Below the pieces are notes generated by a model. The model saw only the letters and a program-made list of their open reading frames with translations, made no database searches and was not told where the DNA came from. The position numbers and the translations under genes were made by a program. Below, piece by piece: positions 53,914 through 63,265 of a DNA stretch of 64,000 nucleotides. Origin of the DNA: Burkholderia metallica (lineage in GTDB: Bacteria; Pseudomonadota; Gammaproteobacteria; Burkholderiales; Burkholderiaceae); NCBI RefSeq assembly GCF_902832845.1, contig NZ_CADFDB010000004.1, positions 248,001-312,000 of the forward strand, in the 5' to 3' direction. Each line of letters starts with the position of its first letter. Position 1 is the stretch's first letter.

Positions 53914-55608
53914 ATGCGTGTCAAACAGTTGCTTGCCGTGTCGCTGTCGGCGGCGCTCGCGTTGCCGCCGAGCGGCCATGCGCAGCGCGCATCCGCGCCG
54001 CCGCTCGAACCGGCAGCCGACGGCGCCCGGTCGATCTCCACCGTGCCGTCCGGTATCGCAACCGGCGTGTTCGGCACGTACGGCGGCGCGGAGAGCCGCT
54101 TCTCGGAAGCGGGCGGAGCGTCGGCGCCGGCCGCGAGCCTGCGCGCGCCGCTTCGCGCGTTCGAGCTGCCCGACCTCGGCGACGGGTCCGGCGGTGCGCT
54201 GACGCCGCAGGCCGAGCGCCGGCTCGGCGAGCGCGTGATGCGCGAGGTGCGGCGCGATCCCGACTATCTCGACGACTGGCTCGTGCGCGACTACCTGAAC
54301 GCGATGGCGGCGCGGCTCGCAGCCGCGGCGGCCGCGCGCTTCATCGGCGGCTATACGCCGGACTTCGACCTGTTCCCGGTGCGCGATCCGCAGATCAACG
54401 CGTTCTCGATGCCGGGCGGTTTCATCGGGATCAACAGCGGGCTCGTCGTCACGACGCAGACCGAGTCGGAACTCGCGTCGGTGGTCGGCCACGAGATGGG
54501 GCACGTGCTGCAGCGGCACATCGCGCGGATGATCGGTGCGAACGAGAAGACCGGCTATACGGCGCTCGCGACGATGCTGCTCGGCGTGCTGGCCGGCGTC
54601 CTCGCGAGAAGCGGCGACCTCGGCAGCGCGATCGCGGTGGGCGGGCAGGCGTATGCGGTGGACAACCAGCTGCGCTTCTCGCGTTCGGCCGAGCGCGAGG
54701 CCGATCGCGTCGGCTTCCAGCTGCTCGCGGGCGCGGGCTACGACCCGTACGGGATGCCGGGCTTCTTCGAGCGGCTCGACCGCGCGTCGATGGGCGATGC
54801 GGGCGTGCCGGCCTATGCGCGCACGCACCCGTTGACCGGCGAGCGGATCGCCGACATGGAGGATCGCGCGCGCCGCGCGCCGTACCGGCAGCCGCGTCAG
54901 TCGCCCGAATACGGCTTCGTGCGCGCGCGGCTGCGTGTGCTGCAGAACCGCGCGCCCACCGACATCGCGGCCGAGGCGCGCCGGATGCAGGTCGAGATCG
55001 ACGATCGCACGGCGCCGAACGTCGCGGCGAACTGGTACGGCATCGCGCTCGCGAACGCGCTGCTCGGCCAGTACGATGCGGCTAGCAAGGCACTCGCGTC
55101 GGCCCGCGCCGCGTTCGAGGCGCGCGAGCGGCGCGACGACGATCCGGTGACGAGTTCGCCGAGCCTCGACGTGCTGGCCGCCGACATCGCGCGCCGCGCC
55201 GGGCGTGCGGACGACGCGGTGCGCCTCGCGGCGCTTGCGCAGCGGCGCTGGCCGGCGTCGCACGCCGCGATCGTCGCGCATCTGCAGGCGCTGCTCGCGG
55301 CGCGCCGTTTCGCCGACGCGCAGGCGCAGGCACGCGCGCAGACGCAGGCCGACCCCAGGCAGCCGGACTGGTGGGACTATCTCGCGAAGGCGAGCGACGG
55401 CAAGGGCGACGTGCTGGCGCGGCGCCGCGCGCTCGCCGAGAAGCTCGCGCTCGACGGCGCGTGGCCGTCGGCGATTCGCCAGCTGAAGGAAGCGCGCGAC
55501 GCGAAGGACGTGTCGTTCTACGAGCAGTCGATGATCGGCGCGCGGCTGCTGGAATTCGAGGCGCGCTACAAGGAAGAACGCGAAGACGAGAAGAACGGCC
55601 GCGGGTAG
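53914..55608 (+). CDS. M48 family metalloprotease with TPR region (BepA-like)
   Basis: 564 aa with a signal peptide (MRVKQLLAVSLSAALALPPS). The zinc site is HEMGH (193-197) in VVGHEMGHVLQRH, with the third ligand in SAEREADRVGF. PGGFIGINSGLVV is the typical M48 segment. From about 340 the sequence becomes helical with TPR-like repeats. BepA-like proteases act in the periplasm on outer-membrane protein and LPS-transport assembly. It has no operon partner on its strand. Confidence 0.85.
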   Translation: MRVKQLLAVSLSAALALPPSGHAQRASAPPLEPAADGARSISTVPSGIATGVFGTYGGAESRFSEAGGASAPAASLRAPLRAFELPDLGDGSGGALTPQAERRLGERVMREVRRDPDYLDDWLVRDYLNAMAARLAAAAAARFIGGYTPDFDLFPVRDPQINAFSMPGGFIGINSGLVVTTQTESELASVVGHEMGHVLQRHIARMIGANEKTGYTALATMLLGVLAGVLARSGDLGSAIAVGGQAYAVDNQLRFSRSAEREADRVGFQLLAGAGYDPYGMPGFFERLDRASMGDAGVPAYARTHPLTGERIADMEDRARRAPYRQPRQSPEYGFVRARLRVLQNRAPTDIAAEARRMQVEIDDRTAPNVAANWYGIALANALLGQYDAASKALASARAAFEARERRDDDPVTSSPSLDVLAADIARRAGRADDAVRLAALAQRRWPASHAAIVAHLQALLAARRFADAQAQARAQTQADPRQPDWWDYLAKASDGKGDVLARRRALAEKLALDGAWPSAIRQLKEARDAKDVSFYEQSMIGARLLEFEARYKEEREDEKNGRG

Positions 55609-55654
55609 CGGCCGGCGCACGGCGCACGGCGCACGCCGGTGCGGCCGCTGCGGG

Positions 55655-56242
55655 TCAGTTGCCGCCGTCGGCCGTGTTGCGGGCCCGCTGCGCGGGGCTC
55701 GCGACGTAGCCGAACCGCGCGGGCACGTCCGCGCCGACGATGCTGCCGAGCGGCAGCACGCGGCCGTCGCGCCAGCGCAGCACGGGCGGCACCGCATCGA
55801 AATCCGCGTGATCGGCGAACAGCCCGAGGTCGTGATCGTGCAGCGCCGCGATGCGCGGCGGCGTGCCGGCCGCGTGAAACAGTACGCCGCCGGCATCGTC
55901 GAGCCATGCTTCATCCGGTTCGAACGGCGCGCCGGTCTGGTCGGTGAGCGCGAGCTGCCCGTCGCGCTCGGCGAGCCGGACGACCCACGGTGTATAGGCC
56001 AGCTCGACGTACACGCGCTGCGGCCCGTTCTGGAAGAACCACTGGCCGTGCGCGTCGCAGTCGTAGTTGCGGCCGATGAACGCGTTCAGCGCCGCATGCC
56101 GGATCGGCGAGCCGAGTTCGCCGGCCGCCTGCGCGGCGTCATCGCGCAGCCGCCATTCGCCGCGCCGGTCGAGCAGCAGCCAGCCGGTACAGTGCGGCAC
56201 GTTCGGCCATTTGGCGAGGGCCTGCCTGACGATGTCATCCAT
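55655..56242 (-). CDS. Conserved hypothetical protein
   Basis: 195 aa. NVPHCTGWLLLDRRGEWRLR, GRNYDCDAHGQWFFQNGPQR and VELAYTPWVVRL are a recognisable conserved stretch of beta-proteobacterial proteins of unknown function, always near an alpha/beta hydrolase in my memory. Its ATG overlaps the 3' end of the hydrolase gene by 8 bases, so the two are translationally coupled. No signal peptide. No motif for catalysis is seen. Confidence 0.75.
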   Translation of the reverse strand: MDDIVRQALAKWPNVPHCTGWLLLDRRGEWRLRDDAAQAAGELGSPIRHAALNAFIGRNYDCDAHGQWFFQNGPQRVYVELAYTPWVVRLAERDGQLALTDQTGAPFEPDEAWLDDAGGVLFHAAGTPPRIAALHDHDLGLFADHADFDAVPPVLRWRDGRVLPLGSIVGADVPARFGYVASPAQRARNTADGGN

Positions 56243-57272
56243 GGTCGACGAATTTCGAGCAATAGCCGAACACCCGCGCCGACAGCCAGTCGAGGCGGCC
56301 GGGGAACGGCCCGGTCATGAATCCCGCATGCCCGCCGGCCTCGGGCTGGTCGAGCTCGACGGCCGGCGACACGTCGGCCGGGCCCGGCAGCGCCGATTCG
56401 GGCAGGAACGGGTCGTTGCGGGCGTTGAGGATCAGCGTCGGCACGTCGATCGCGGGCAGCAGCGGCCGGGTCGTCGCCTGGGTCCAGTAGTCGTCCGCGT
56501 TGGCGAAACCGTGCAGCGGCGCGGTCACGACCTCGTCGAAGTCGCGCATCGTCACCGCCTGCAGCATCGCTTCGCGGTCGAACAGCCCCGGGTACTGGTC
56601 GAGCTTCGCGAGCGCCTTGCGCTTGAGCGTCTTCAGGAAGCTGCGCGTATAGACCATCGCAAAGCCTTGCGACAGCGCGCGCCCGCCGGCATGCACGTCG
56701 ATCGGTGTCGAGATCGCGGCGGCCGCCTGCAGGATCGACGTGTCGCTGCGATGCTCGCCGAGCCAGCGCAGCAATACGTTGCCGCCGAGCGACACGCCGG
56801 CCGCGACGAGCGGCCCGCGATGCTGAGCGGCGAGCCGTTGCAGGATCCAGTCGACTTCGGCGCTGTCGGCGAGATGGTAGAAGCGCGGCTGGCGGTTGAT
56901 CTCGCCGCTGCAACTGCGGAAGTGCGGCACGACCGCGTGCCAGCCCTTCGCGCGCGCCGCGGCCATCATCGCGAGCGCGTAGTGCGAGCCGGAGCTGCCT
57001 TCGAGTCCATGGAACAGCACGAACAGCGGCGCATCGGGCGCCGGCGCCGCGCTGTCGAGATGCGCAACCCAGTCGAGATCGATGAAGTCGTGGTCGGGCG
57101 TTTCCCATCGCTCTCGCCGGTAGGCGACGACGGGGCGCCGCGCGAACAGCGCGGGCACGATGGTTTGTGCGTGGCTGTTGGGCAGCCAGCGTGGTGCGCG
57201 ATAGCGCAGTAGGTCGTCGTCGGGGGCCGGAGCCCCGGTGAGCGGCGAGGTGGGCGGAGAAGCCGTACTCAT
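56235..57272 (-). CDS. Alpha/beta hydrolase, YheT family
   Basis: 345 aa. The nucleophile elbow GVSLGG (AAGVSLGGNVLLRWLG), oxyanion FHGLEGSSGS and late catalytic His in GGHAGFM are present, together with the YheT family opening WLPNSHAQTIVPALF. These cytoplasmic esterase-like proteins have no firm substrate. It starts at ATG 57272; the frame extends to 57329 without support. It overlaps the next gene by 8 bases. Confidence 0.85.
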   Translation of the reverse strand: MSTASPPTSPLTGAPAPDDDLLRYRAPRWLPNSHAQTIVPALFARRPVVAYRRERWETPDHDFIDLDWVAHLDSAAPAPDAPLFVLFHGLEGSSGSHYALAMMAAARAKGWHAVVPHFRSCSGEINRQPRFYHLADSAEVDWILQRLAAQHRGPLVAAGVSLGGNVLLRWLGEHRSDTSILQAAAAISTPIDVHAGGRALSQGFAMVYTRSFLKTLKRKALAKLDQYPGLFDREAMLQAVTMRDFDEVVTAPLHGFANADDYWTQATTRPLLPAIDVPTLILNARNDPFLPESALPGPADVSPAVELDQPEAGGHAGFMTGPFPGRLDWLSARVFGYCSKFVDHG

Positions 57273-57306
57273 GATCGCCCCGCGTATGCGTTGCTTCGTC
57301 TTTTCG

Positions 57307-57753
57307 TCAGTGCAGCGGACCCTGCCCATGACGGATCTTCGCGGCGAATTGTCCGGCCGCCTGTTCGGGAATCGGGCTCGCGTGGATATGCGCGATGCGC
57401 CACTCGCCGCGCTCGTGAATCATCACGTACGTGGCGAAAACCATGTCGGGTTCGGCCGTCAGGTCGGCCTGCTGATGCGCTTCGGCGATCGTATAGACGA
57501 CCGTGCCGAGGCTGTCGTACACGCGGATGTCGAGCGGCTCGATCGTCACCGGGCGCGTGGCGAGCCGGTTCGCGAGCCCGCTGCGGATCTGGTCGAGGCC
57601 GTGCAGATGCTCGCCGTCCGCCCATACGCAGCTGGCGAAATCCTCGTCGATCCACAATCCCAGCAGCGCGTCGAGATTGGCATCGGCGACGGCCTGGTAG
57701 TAGGCGTTCAGCGTATCGGCGGCGGCTTCGAAGAGGCGGGCAAAACGTGGCAT
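57307..57753 (-). CDS. SnoaL/NTF2-like protein
   Basis: 148 aa with the NTF2-like cone pattern: TLNAYYQAVADANLDALLGL, then WIDEDFASCVWADGEHLHG and IRVYDSLGTVVYTIAEAHQQ, ending GEWRIAHIHASP. This is the DUF4440/SnoaL type that binds small ligands, and no catalytic dyad is certain. It lies 34 bases upstream of the hydrolase gene on the same strand, in the leftward series that begins with ilvE. Confidence 0.8.
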   Translation of the reverse strand: MPRFARLFEAAADTLNAYYQAVADANLDALLGLWIDEDFASCVWADGEHLHGLDQIRSGLANRLATRPVTIEPLDIRVYDSLGTVVYTIAEAHQQADLTAEPDMVFATYVMIHERGEWRIAHIHASPIPEQAAGQFAAKIRHGQGPLH

Positions 57754-57868
57754 CGGGGTTATCTCTCGCGCGCGTCGCGCGCCGTATTCAGCACGGCGGC
57801 CCGGATGGAGCCGCCGTACACCGGTGAATCGGATTGCCCGGCGCGCCGTGCGACGCTGCCGGCCAGGG

Positions 57869-58906
57869 TCAGCGCTGCCCGACGAGCATGCCGCGCAAAT
57901 CGCCGAATACCTGCTCGGGACCGAGTTCGCGCAGGCAGTTCAGATGGCCGAGCGGGCACTCGCGTTGGAAGCAGGGACTGCATTCGAGATGCAGCCATTG
58001 TACCTTCGCCAGCTCCGACAGCGGAGGGGTGTGGCGCGGATCGGTCGATCCGTACAGCGCGACGAGCGGCCGGCGCAGCGCGGCCGCCACGTGCATCAGC
58101 CCCGAATCGTTGGTGACGACCGCGTTCGCGCGCGCGATCAGCGCGCACGCCTCCGACAGCGACGTCTGCCCGCACAGGTTGCGCACGTTCGGCGCGTGGT
58201 CGGCGATCGCCTGCGCGGCCGCGGCATCCTTCTGCGAGCCGAGCGCGACGATCTGCGTGTACGGGAACGACTGGTGGACGATCGTCGCGAGCGACGCGAA
58301 GTGTTCGGGCGGCCAGCGCTTGGCCGGGCCGTATTCGGCGCCGGGGCAGAACACCACGAGCGGCTTGCGCGTGTCGAGATTGAAACGTGCGGACACGCGC
58401 GCGGTCTCGTTGAGGTCGGCGTCGAGGCGCGGCGCGGGCAGCGTCTTCATCGACTCGGGCAGCTTCGCGCCCGGCGCGTACGCGAGCGCCGCGTAGTGGG
58501 TCGTCATCGGCGGGCGTTCGCCCGATTTGTCCGGGTTCGCGTGCCGCACGTTCAGCAGCCCGTAGCGGTGTTCGCCCGTGTAGCCGATCCGCAGCGGGAT
58601 GTTCGCGAGCCACGGGATCACCGCGGATTTCAGCGAATTCGGCAGCACGTACGCCGCGTCGTAGCCGACGTCGCGCAGGTCGCTCGCGAGCTGCCAGCGG
58701 CGCAGCAGCTGCAGCTTGCCGTGCGCGAGATCGGTCGCGTAGACATCGTGGATCTCGGGCATCCGCTCGAGCACGGGCGCGACCCACGAGGGTGCGACCG
58801 CATCGATCGCGATGCGGGGATGGAGTTTCTTCAGCAGCGCAAAAAGCGGCTGCGCCATCAATGCGTCACCGATCCAGTTCGGTGCGATAACCAGCGCTCG
58901 ACGCAT
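57869..58906 (-). CDS. waaF: ADP-heptose:LPS heptosyltransferase II
   Basis: 345 aa GT9 family. MRRALVIAPNWIGDALMAQP is the WaaF start; later VVFCPGAEYGPAKRWP and VVTNDSGLMHVAAAL bind ADP-heptose, and GSTDPRHTPP and LECSPCFQRECPLGH (Cys-rich) are diagnostic. It adds the second heptose to the inner core of LPS at the cytoplasmic face. The ATG at 58906 fits the family; the longer frame is unsupported. Confidence 0.92.
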   Translation of the reverse strand: MRRALVIAPNWIGDALMAQPLFALLKKLHPRIAIDAVAPSWVAPVLERMPEIHDVYATDLAHGKLQLLRRWQLASDLRDVGYDAAYVLPNSLKSAVIPWLANIPLRIGYTGEHRYGLLNVRHANPDKSGERPPMTTHYAALAYAPGAKLPESMKTLPAPRLDADLNETARVSARFNLDTRKPLVVFCPGAEYGPAKRWPPEHFASLATIVHQSFPYTQIVALGSQKDAAAAQAIADHAPNVRNLCGQTSLSEACALIARANAVVTNDSGLMHVAAALRRPLVALYGSTDPRHTPPLSELAKVQWLHLECSPCFQRECPLGHLNCLRELGPEQVFGDLRGMLVGQR

Positions 58907-59054
58907 CAGGTCGACTTCCGATGTCGTAATGAAGCACGGCGCTCGGGCGCCGCGTTCGGGTTGCCAGAATGGAGAAGGGCGGCGCGCCGGCAATCCGGCG
59001 GCGCCGCCTTGCGGGTGGGCGGGCCTGCGAACCTGCGGGCCCGGCCGCCGGGGC

Positions 59055-59249
59055 TCAGTGGCCCTTGACGACCTCGCCGTCGCGCAGCTTGTAGCGCGTG
59101 CCGCAGTACGGGCAGCGTGCCTCGCCGTGCGACACGTCGATGAACACGCGCGGGTGGGCGCTCCAGCGCGCCATGGCCGGGTTCGGGCAGTACGCGGGAA
59201 GATCCTTGGCCGTCAGTTCGACCAGCGGCATTTCCTTGATTTCACTCAT
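59055..59249 (-). CDS. Small zinc-finger protein
   Basis: 64 aa. A CxxC pair in ARCPYCGTRYKL, with upstream CPN and His residues (SAHPRVFIDVSHGE), makes one zinc ribbon of the zf-CHCC type found in small proteins encoded next to ilvE in beta-proteobacteria. GAGAAAG precedes the ATG. It follows ilvE by 50 bases and is probably in the same transcript as ilvE and waaF. Confidence 0.85.
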   Translation of the reverse strand: MSEIKEMPLVELTAKDLPAYCPNPAMARWSAHPRVFIDVSHGEARCPYCGTRYKLRDGEVVKGH

Positions 59250-59299
59250 GAGACTTTCTCTTATCACTCTTTTGTGGGGCAGTCGGTGGCGCGGCGCAC

Positions 59300-60223
59300 T
59301 CAGACCTTCGTCAGCCAGTGCGCGTACTTCGCGTTCTTGCCCGACACGATATCGAAAAACGCCGACTGGAGCTTTTCCGTGACGGGGCCGCGCGCGCCGC
59401 TGCCGATCGTGCGGTTGTCGAGCTCGCGGATCGGCGTGACTTCGGCGGCCGTACCGGTGAAGAACGCTTCGTCGGCCGTATAGACCTCGTCGCGCGTGAT
59501 GCGCTTCTCGATCACTTCGATGCCGGCGTCCTTCGCGAGCGTGATGACGGTGTCGCGCGTGATGCCGTCGAGGCACGACGACAGGTCGGGCGTGTACAGC
59601 TTGCCGTTGTTCACCAGGAAGAAGTTCTCGCCGGAGCCTTCCGACACGTAGCCGTCGACGTCGAGCAGCAGCGCTTCGTCGTAGCCGTCGGCGGTGGCTT
59701 CCTGGTTCGCGAGGATCGAGTTCACGTACCAGCCCGATGCCTTCGCGCGCACCATCGACACGTTCACGTGGTGGCGCGTGAACGACGACGTCTTCACGCG
59801 GATGCCCTTCGCGAGACCGTCCTCGCCGAGATACGCGCCCCACGGCCATGCGGCGATCGCGACGTGGATCGTGTTGCCCTTCGCGGCCACGCCGAGCTTT
59901 TCCGAGCCGACCCAGATGATCGGGCGCAGGTAGCACGACTCGAGCTTGTTCTCGCGCACGACTTCGAGCTGCGCGGCTTCGAGCGTTTCCCGGTCGAACG
60001 GCACGTCCATCTGGAAGATCTTCGCCGAATTCAGCAGACGTTTGGTGTGCTCGGGCAGGCGGAAGATCGCGGTGCTGCCGTCGGCCGACTTGTACGCGCG
60101 CACGCCCTCGAAGACGCCCATGCCGTAGTGCAGCGTGTGGGTCAGGACGTGGATCTTGGCGTCGCGCCAGTCGATCAGCTTGCCGTCCATCCAGATCTTG
60201 CCGTCGCGGTCGGCCATTGACAT
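59300..60223 (-). CDS. ilvE: Branched-chain amino acid aminotransferase
   Basis: 307 aa class IV PLP enzyme. DGKIWMDGKLIDWRDAKIHV is the family start; the PLP lysine lies in MVRAKASGWYVNS, and SEGSGENFFLVNNGKLYTP and DEVYTADEAFFTGTAAEVTP complete it. It makes Val, Leu and Ile from their keto acids. AGGAG stands 7 bases before ATG 60223. It leads a leftward series with the zinc-finger and waaF genes. Confidence 0.95.
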   Translation of the reverse strand: MSMADRDGKIWMDGKLIDWRDAKIHVLTHTLHYGMGVFEGVRAYKSADGSTAIFRLPEHTKRLLNSAKIFQMDVPFDRETLEAAQLEVVRENKLESCYLRPIIWVGSEKLGVAAKGNTIHVAIAAWPWGAYLGEDGLAKGIRVKTSSFTRHHVNVSMVRAKASGWYVNSILANQEATADGYDEALLLDVDGYVSEGSGENFFLVNNGKLYTPDLSSCLDGITRDTVITLAKDAGIEVIEKRITRDEVYTADEAFFTGTAAEVTPIRELDNRTIGSGARGPVTEKLQSAFFDIVSGKNAKYAHWLTKV

Positions 60224-60429
60224 AGATTTCTCCTGGGAAGCGGTGAGGTGCTGCGGGTTGTATGCAGCGTTGAGCCGGAAAGACGCTTATTTTAGCGTCA
60301 TTTGGAGGCGATCCGGTCGGTCGGCGCGGGGCCGGCGCTATAATCGCCCGGTACCGATTCCAATAACGACGGGTCGTACCGGCAGGAGGCGCCGGCGGCC
60401 CGCGAACCGCCCGCTGCGGCCCGCTTCCC

Positions 60430-61185
60430 ATGCTCGCTCGACTATCCGCCACCGACCGCTTCGCGCTGATCCAGGGCGCGCGCGACTATTCCCCGACGCT
60501 GATGGCGATTTTCTCGTGGGGGCTCGTCACCGGCATCGCGATGAGCAAATCGGTGATGACGCTCTGGCAGGCGAGCGCGATGTCGCTGCTGGTCTACGCG
60601 GGCTCGTCGCAGCTCGCGGTGCTGCCGCTCCTCGCGGCGAAGCTGCCGATCTGGACCATCCTGCTCACGGCCGCGATGGTCAACACGCGCTTCGTGATCT
60701 TCAGCGCCGGGCTGGCGCCCCATTTTTCCTACCTGCCGCTGTGGCGGCGCCTCGCAATCGGCTATTTCAACGGCGACGTGATCTACCTGCTGTTCCAGAA
60801 ACAGGGCTTCGCCTACGGCCACGTGCCCGGCAAGGAAGCGTATTTCTGGGGGATGGCGCTCGCGAGCTGGCTGTCGTGGCAGGTGTCGTCGCTCGCCGGC
60901 ATCCTGCTCGCGAGCTTCTTTCCCGCGAGCTGGGGGCTGGAGCTGGCCGGCACGCTCGCGCTGATCCCGATCATGGTGTCGGCCGTCGCGAACCGCTCGA
61001 CGCTCGCGGCCGTCGCGGTCGCCGGCGTCGTGTCGCTCGTCGCGTTCGACCTGCCGTACCGGCTCGCGTTGCCGCTCGCGGTGCTCGCCGCGCTGGCGGC
61101 CGGCTGCACGGCCGATTTCTTCGTCGAGCGGGCCGACTGGCGACGCATCCGCACCGAAACCGTGCACGAGAAGGAGATCGAATGA
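60430..61185 (+). CDS. azlC: AzlC family branched-chain amino acid exporter, large subunit
   Basis: 251 aa with about seven membrane helices. LMAIFSWGLVTGIAMSKSVM and MSLLVYAGSSQLAVLPLLAA are the family pattern, then AAMVNTRFVIFSAGLAPHFS. With AzlD it exports branched-chain amino acids or analogues. Its stop codon overlaps the AzlD start (ATGA), so the two are coupled. It is divergent from ilvE, a sensible link to the same amino acids. Confidence 0.9.
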   Translation: MLARLSATDRFALIQGARDYSPTLMAIFSWGLVTGIAMSKSVMTLWQASAMSLLVYAGSSQLAVLPLLAAKLPIWTILLTAAMVNTRFVIFSAGLAPHFSYLPLWRRLAIGYFNGDVIYLLFQKQGFAYGHVPGKEAYFWGMALASWLSWQVSSLAGILLASFFPASWGLELAGTLALIPIMVSAVANRSTLAAVAVAGVVSLVAFDLPYRLALPLAVLAALAAGCTADFFVERADWRRIRTETVHEKEIE

Positions 61186-61505
61186 GCGCGACGGAAATCT
61201 GGATCGTCATCATCGGGATGACAATCGTCACGGCCGTCACGCGCGCGCTGTTCCTGATCGGCGGCGAACGCACGGTGCTGCCCGAACGCGCGCAGCGCGC
61301 GCTGCGCTACGCGCCGGCCGCCGCGCTCGTCGCCGTCGTGCTGCCCGACGTGCTCGAAACGCCGGCCGGGCTGTCGTTCGCGTTGTCCAACCATCCGTTC
61401 TACGCGGCGCTCGCCGGCCTCGGCTGGTTTCTGTGGCGGCGCAGCATGCTCGGCACGATCGTCGTCGGGATGCTCGTGTTCACAGTGCTGCGCCTGGTGT
61501 TCTGA
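61182..61505 (+). CDS. azlD: AzlD family branched-chain amino acid exporter, small subunit
   Basis: 107 aa, four membrane helices: IWIVIIGMTIVTAVTRALFL, then RALRYAPAAALVAVVLPDVL with the family's APAA segment. It overlaps azlC by 4 bases and completes the two-subunit exporter. Confidence 0.9.
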   Translation: MSATEIWIVIIGMTIVTAVTRALFLIGGERTVLPERAQRALRYAPAAALVAVVLPDVLETPAGLSFALSNHPFYAALAGLGWFLWRRSMLGTIVVGMLVFTVLRLVF

Positions 61506-61784
61506 TGAGCCGCCGTTCAGGTGCGCCGGGCGCCGGCCGTTCGCGCCGGCGCATTGTTGCGTTGCGGCAATGTGTTCGTCGCCGCGCGCGATCCCAAATA
61601 GGCGGAATTCGCCGCCCGCGGGTCAGTCTGCCGGATGGATCGGCTAGAATGCCCGTTCAGGATTTTTTACCCGTGCGCGTCATGCGAACCGCCAGCCACG
61701 GCCGCATCCGGCGCCCTTTCGCGGCAGCCCGCGCACGTCCAGCGTGAACCCCCTTTCCCCATCCACCACTTCAATCTGTTCAAC

Positions 61785-62981
61785 ATGAGCCAAGTCAAGC
61801 GTCTTACCGACCTGATCGCCGCCGGCCAGCTCGCCGGCAAGCGGGTATTCATCCGCGCCGACCTGAACGTCCCGCAGGACGACCAGGGCAACATCACCGA
61901 GGACACCCGCGTGCGCGCATCCGTGCCGGCCATCCAGGCTGCGCTCGACGCCGGCGCGGCCGTGATGGTCACGTCGCACCTCGGCCGCCCGACCGAAGGC
62001 GAATTCAAGCCGGAAGATTCGCTCGCGCCGGTCGCGAAGCGCCTCGCCGAGCTGCTCGGCCGTGACGTGCCGCTCGTGTCGAACTGGGTCGAGAACGGCG
62101 TGAACGTCGCGCCGGGCCAGGTCGTGCTGCTCGAGAACTGCCGCGTGAACAAGGGCGAGAAGAAGAATTCGGACGAGCTCGCCCAGAAGATGGCGAAGCT
62201 CTGCGACGTGTACGTGAACGACGCATTCGGCACCGCGCACCGCGCGGAAGCGACCACGCACGGGATCGCGAAGTACGCGCCGGTCGCGTGCGCGGGCCCG
62301 CTCCTGGCCGCCGAACTCGACGCGCTCGGCAAGGCGCTCGGCAACCCGGCGCGCCCGCTGGTGGCGATCGTCGCCGGCTCGAAGGTGTCGACCAAGCTCA
62401 CGATCCTGAAGTCGCTGGCCGGCAAGGTCGACCAGCTGATCGTCGGCGGCGGCATCGCGAACACGTTCATGCTCGCGGCCGGCCTGTCGATCGGCAAGTC
62501 GCTCGCGGAAGCCGACCTCGTCAACGAGGCGAAGGCGATCATCGACGAAGCGCGCGAGCGCGGCGCGTCGGTGCCGATCCCGACCGACGTCGTCACCGCG
62601 AAGGAATTCTCGCCGACGGCCGCGGCCACGGTGAAGCAGGTCGCCGACATCGAAGCGGACGACATGATCCTCGACATCGGCCCCGATACGGCCAAGGCGC
62701 TCGCGAGTCAGCTCGAGAAAGCCGGCACGATTGTCTGGAACGGCCCGGTCGGCGTGTTCGAGTTCGACCAGTTCGGCAACGGCACCAAGACGCTCGCGGA
62801 AGCGATCGCCAAATCGTCCGCGTTCTCGATCGCGGGCGGCGGCGACACGCTCGCGGCCATCGCGAAGTACGGCATCCACGACCAGGTCAGCTACATCTCG
62901 ACGGGCGGCGGAGCCTTCCTCGAGTTCCTCGAAGGGAAGAAGCTGCCGGCGGTGGAAGTGCTCGAAACGCGGGCGGCCTGA
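61785..62981 (+). CDS. pgk: Phosphoglycerate kinase
   Basis: 398 aa. [20 protein letters not shown] is the family signature; [17 protein letters not shown], the nucleotide site ([20 protein letters not shown]) and the C-terminal [19 protein letters not shown] are all present. It makes ATP from 1,3-bisphosphoglycerate in glycolysis. The start at 61785 (MSQVKRL) is the usual one. It is followed by pyk on the same strand. Confidence 0.97.
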   Translation: MSQVKRLTDLIAAGQLAGKRVFIRADLNVPQDDQGNITEDTRVRASVPAIQAALDAGAAVMVTSHLGRPTEGEFKPEDSLAPVAKRLAELLGRDVPLVSNWVENGVNVAPGQVVLLENCRVNKGEKKNSDELAQKMAKLCDVYVNDAFGTAHRAEATTHGIAKYAPVACAGPLLAAELDALGKALGNPARPLVAIVAGSKVSTKLTILKSLAGKVDQLIVGGGIANTFMLAAGLSIGKSLAEADLVNEAKAIIDEARERGASVPIPTDVVTAKEFSPTAAATVKQVADIEADDMILDIGPDTAKALASQLEKAGTIVWNGPVGVFEFDQFGNGTKTLAEAIAKSSAFSIAGGGDTLAAIAKYGIHDQVSYISTGGGAFLEFLEGKKLPAVEVLETRAA

Positions 62982-63265
62982 GCGTGGCGGCGCGCGCAGG
63001 GGTGACGAAGGCCGCGCGCTCCGCGAAAGCGGAGCAGCCGGCCGGCGCGGGCAAGCGCAAACGCGCGCCCGCGCGGGCGAACACCGCCCCGCGCGCACCG
63101 GCGGCTGCCGGCGACGCGGCCGAGCAACACCACGAGATTCAGAACAAAGCGATGCCGGGCGCAAGCACCGGCACGCCCCCCGGAACGGCCGCCGCTGGGC
63201 CTGCCGCTTCCGGCTCTCGCAGCGTTTCACCCAGCGCATCCACCTTGATCCAGATGAGGAGTTTC

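Noticed and set aside
60135-61505. 456-codon rightward frame covering azlC in another frame
   Set aside because: Only its last 107 codons are real (AzlD); the rest is an out-of-frame reading of azlC.
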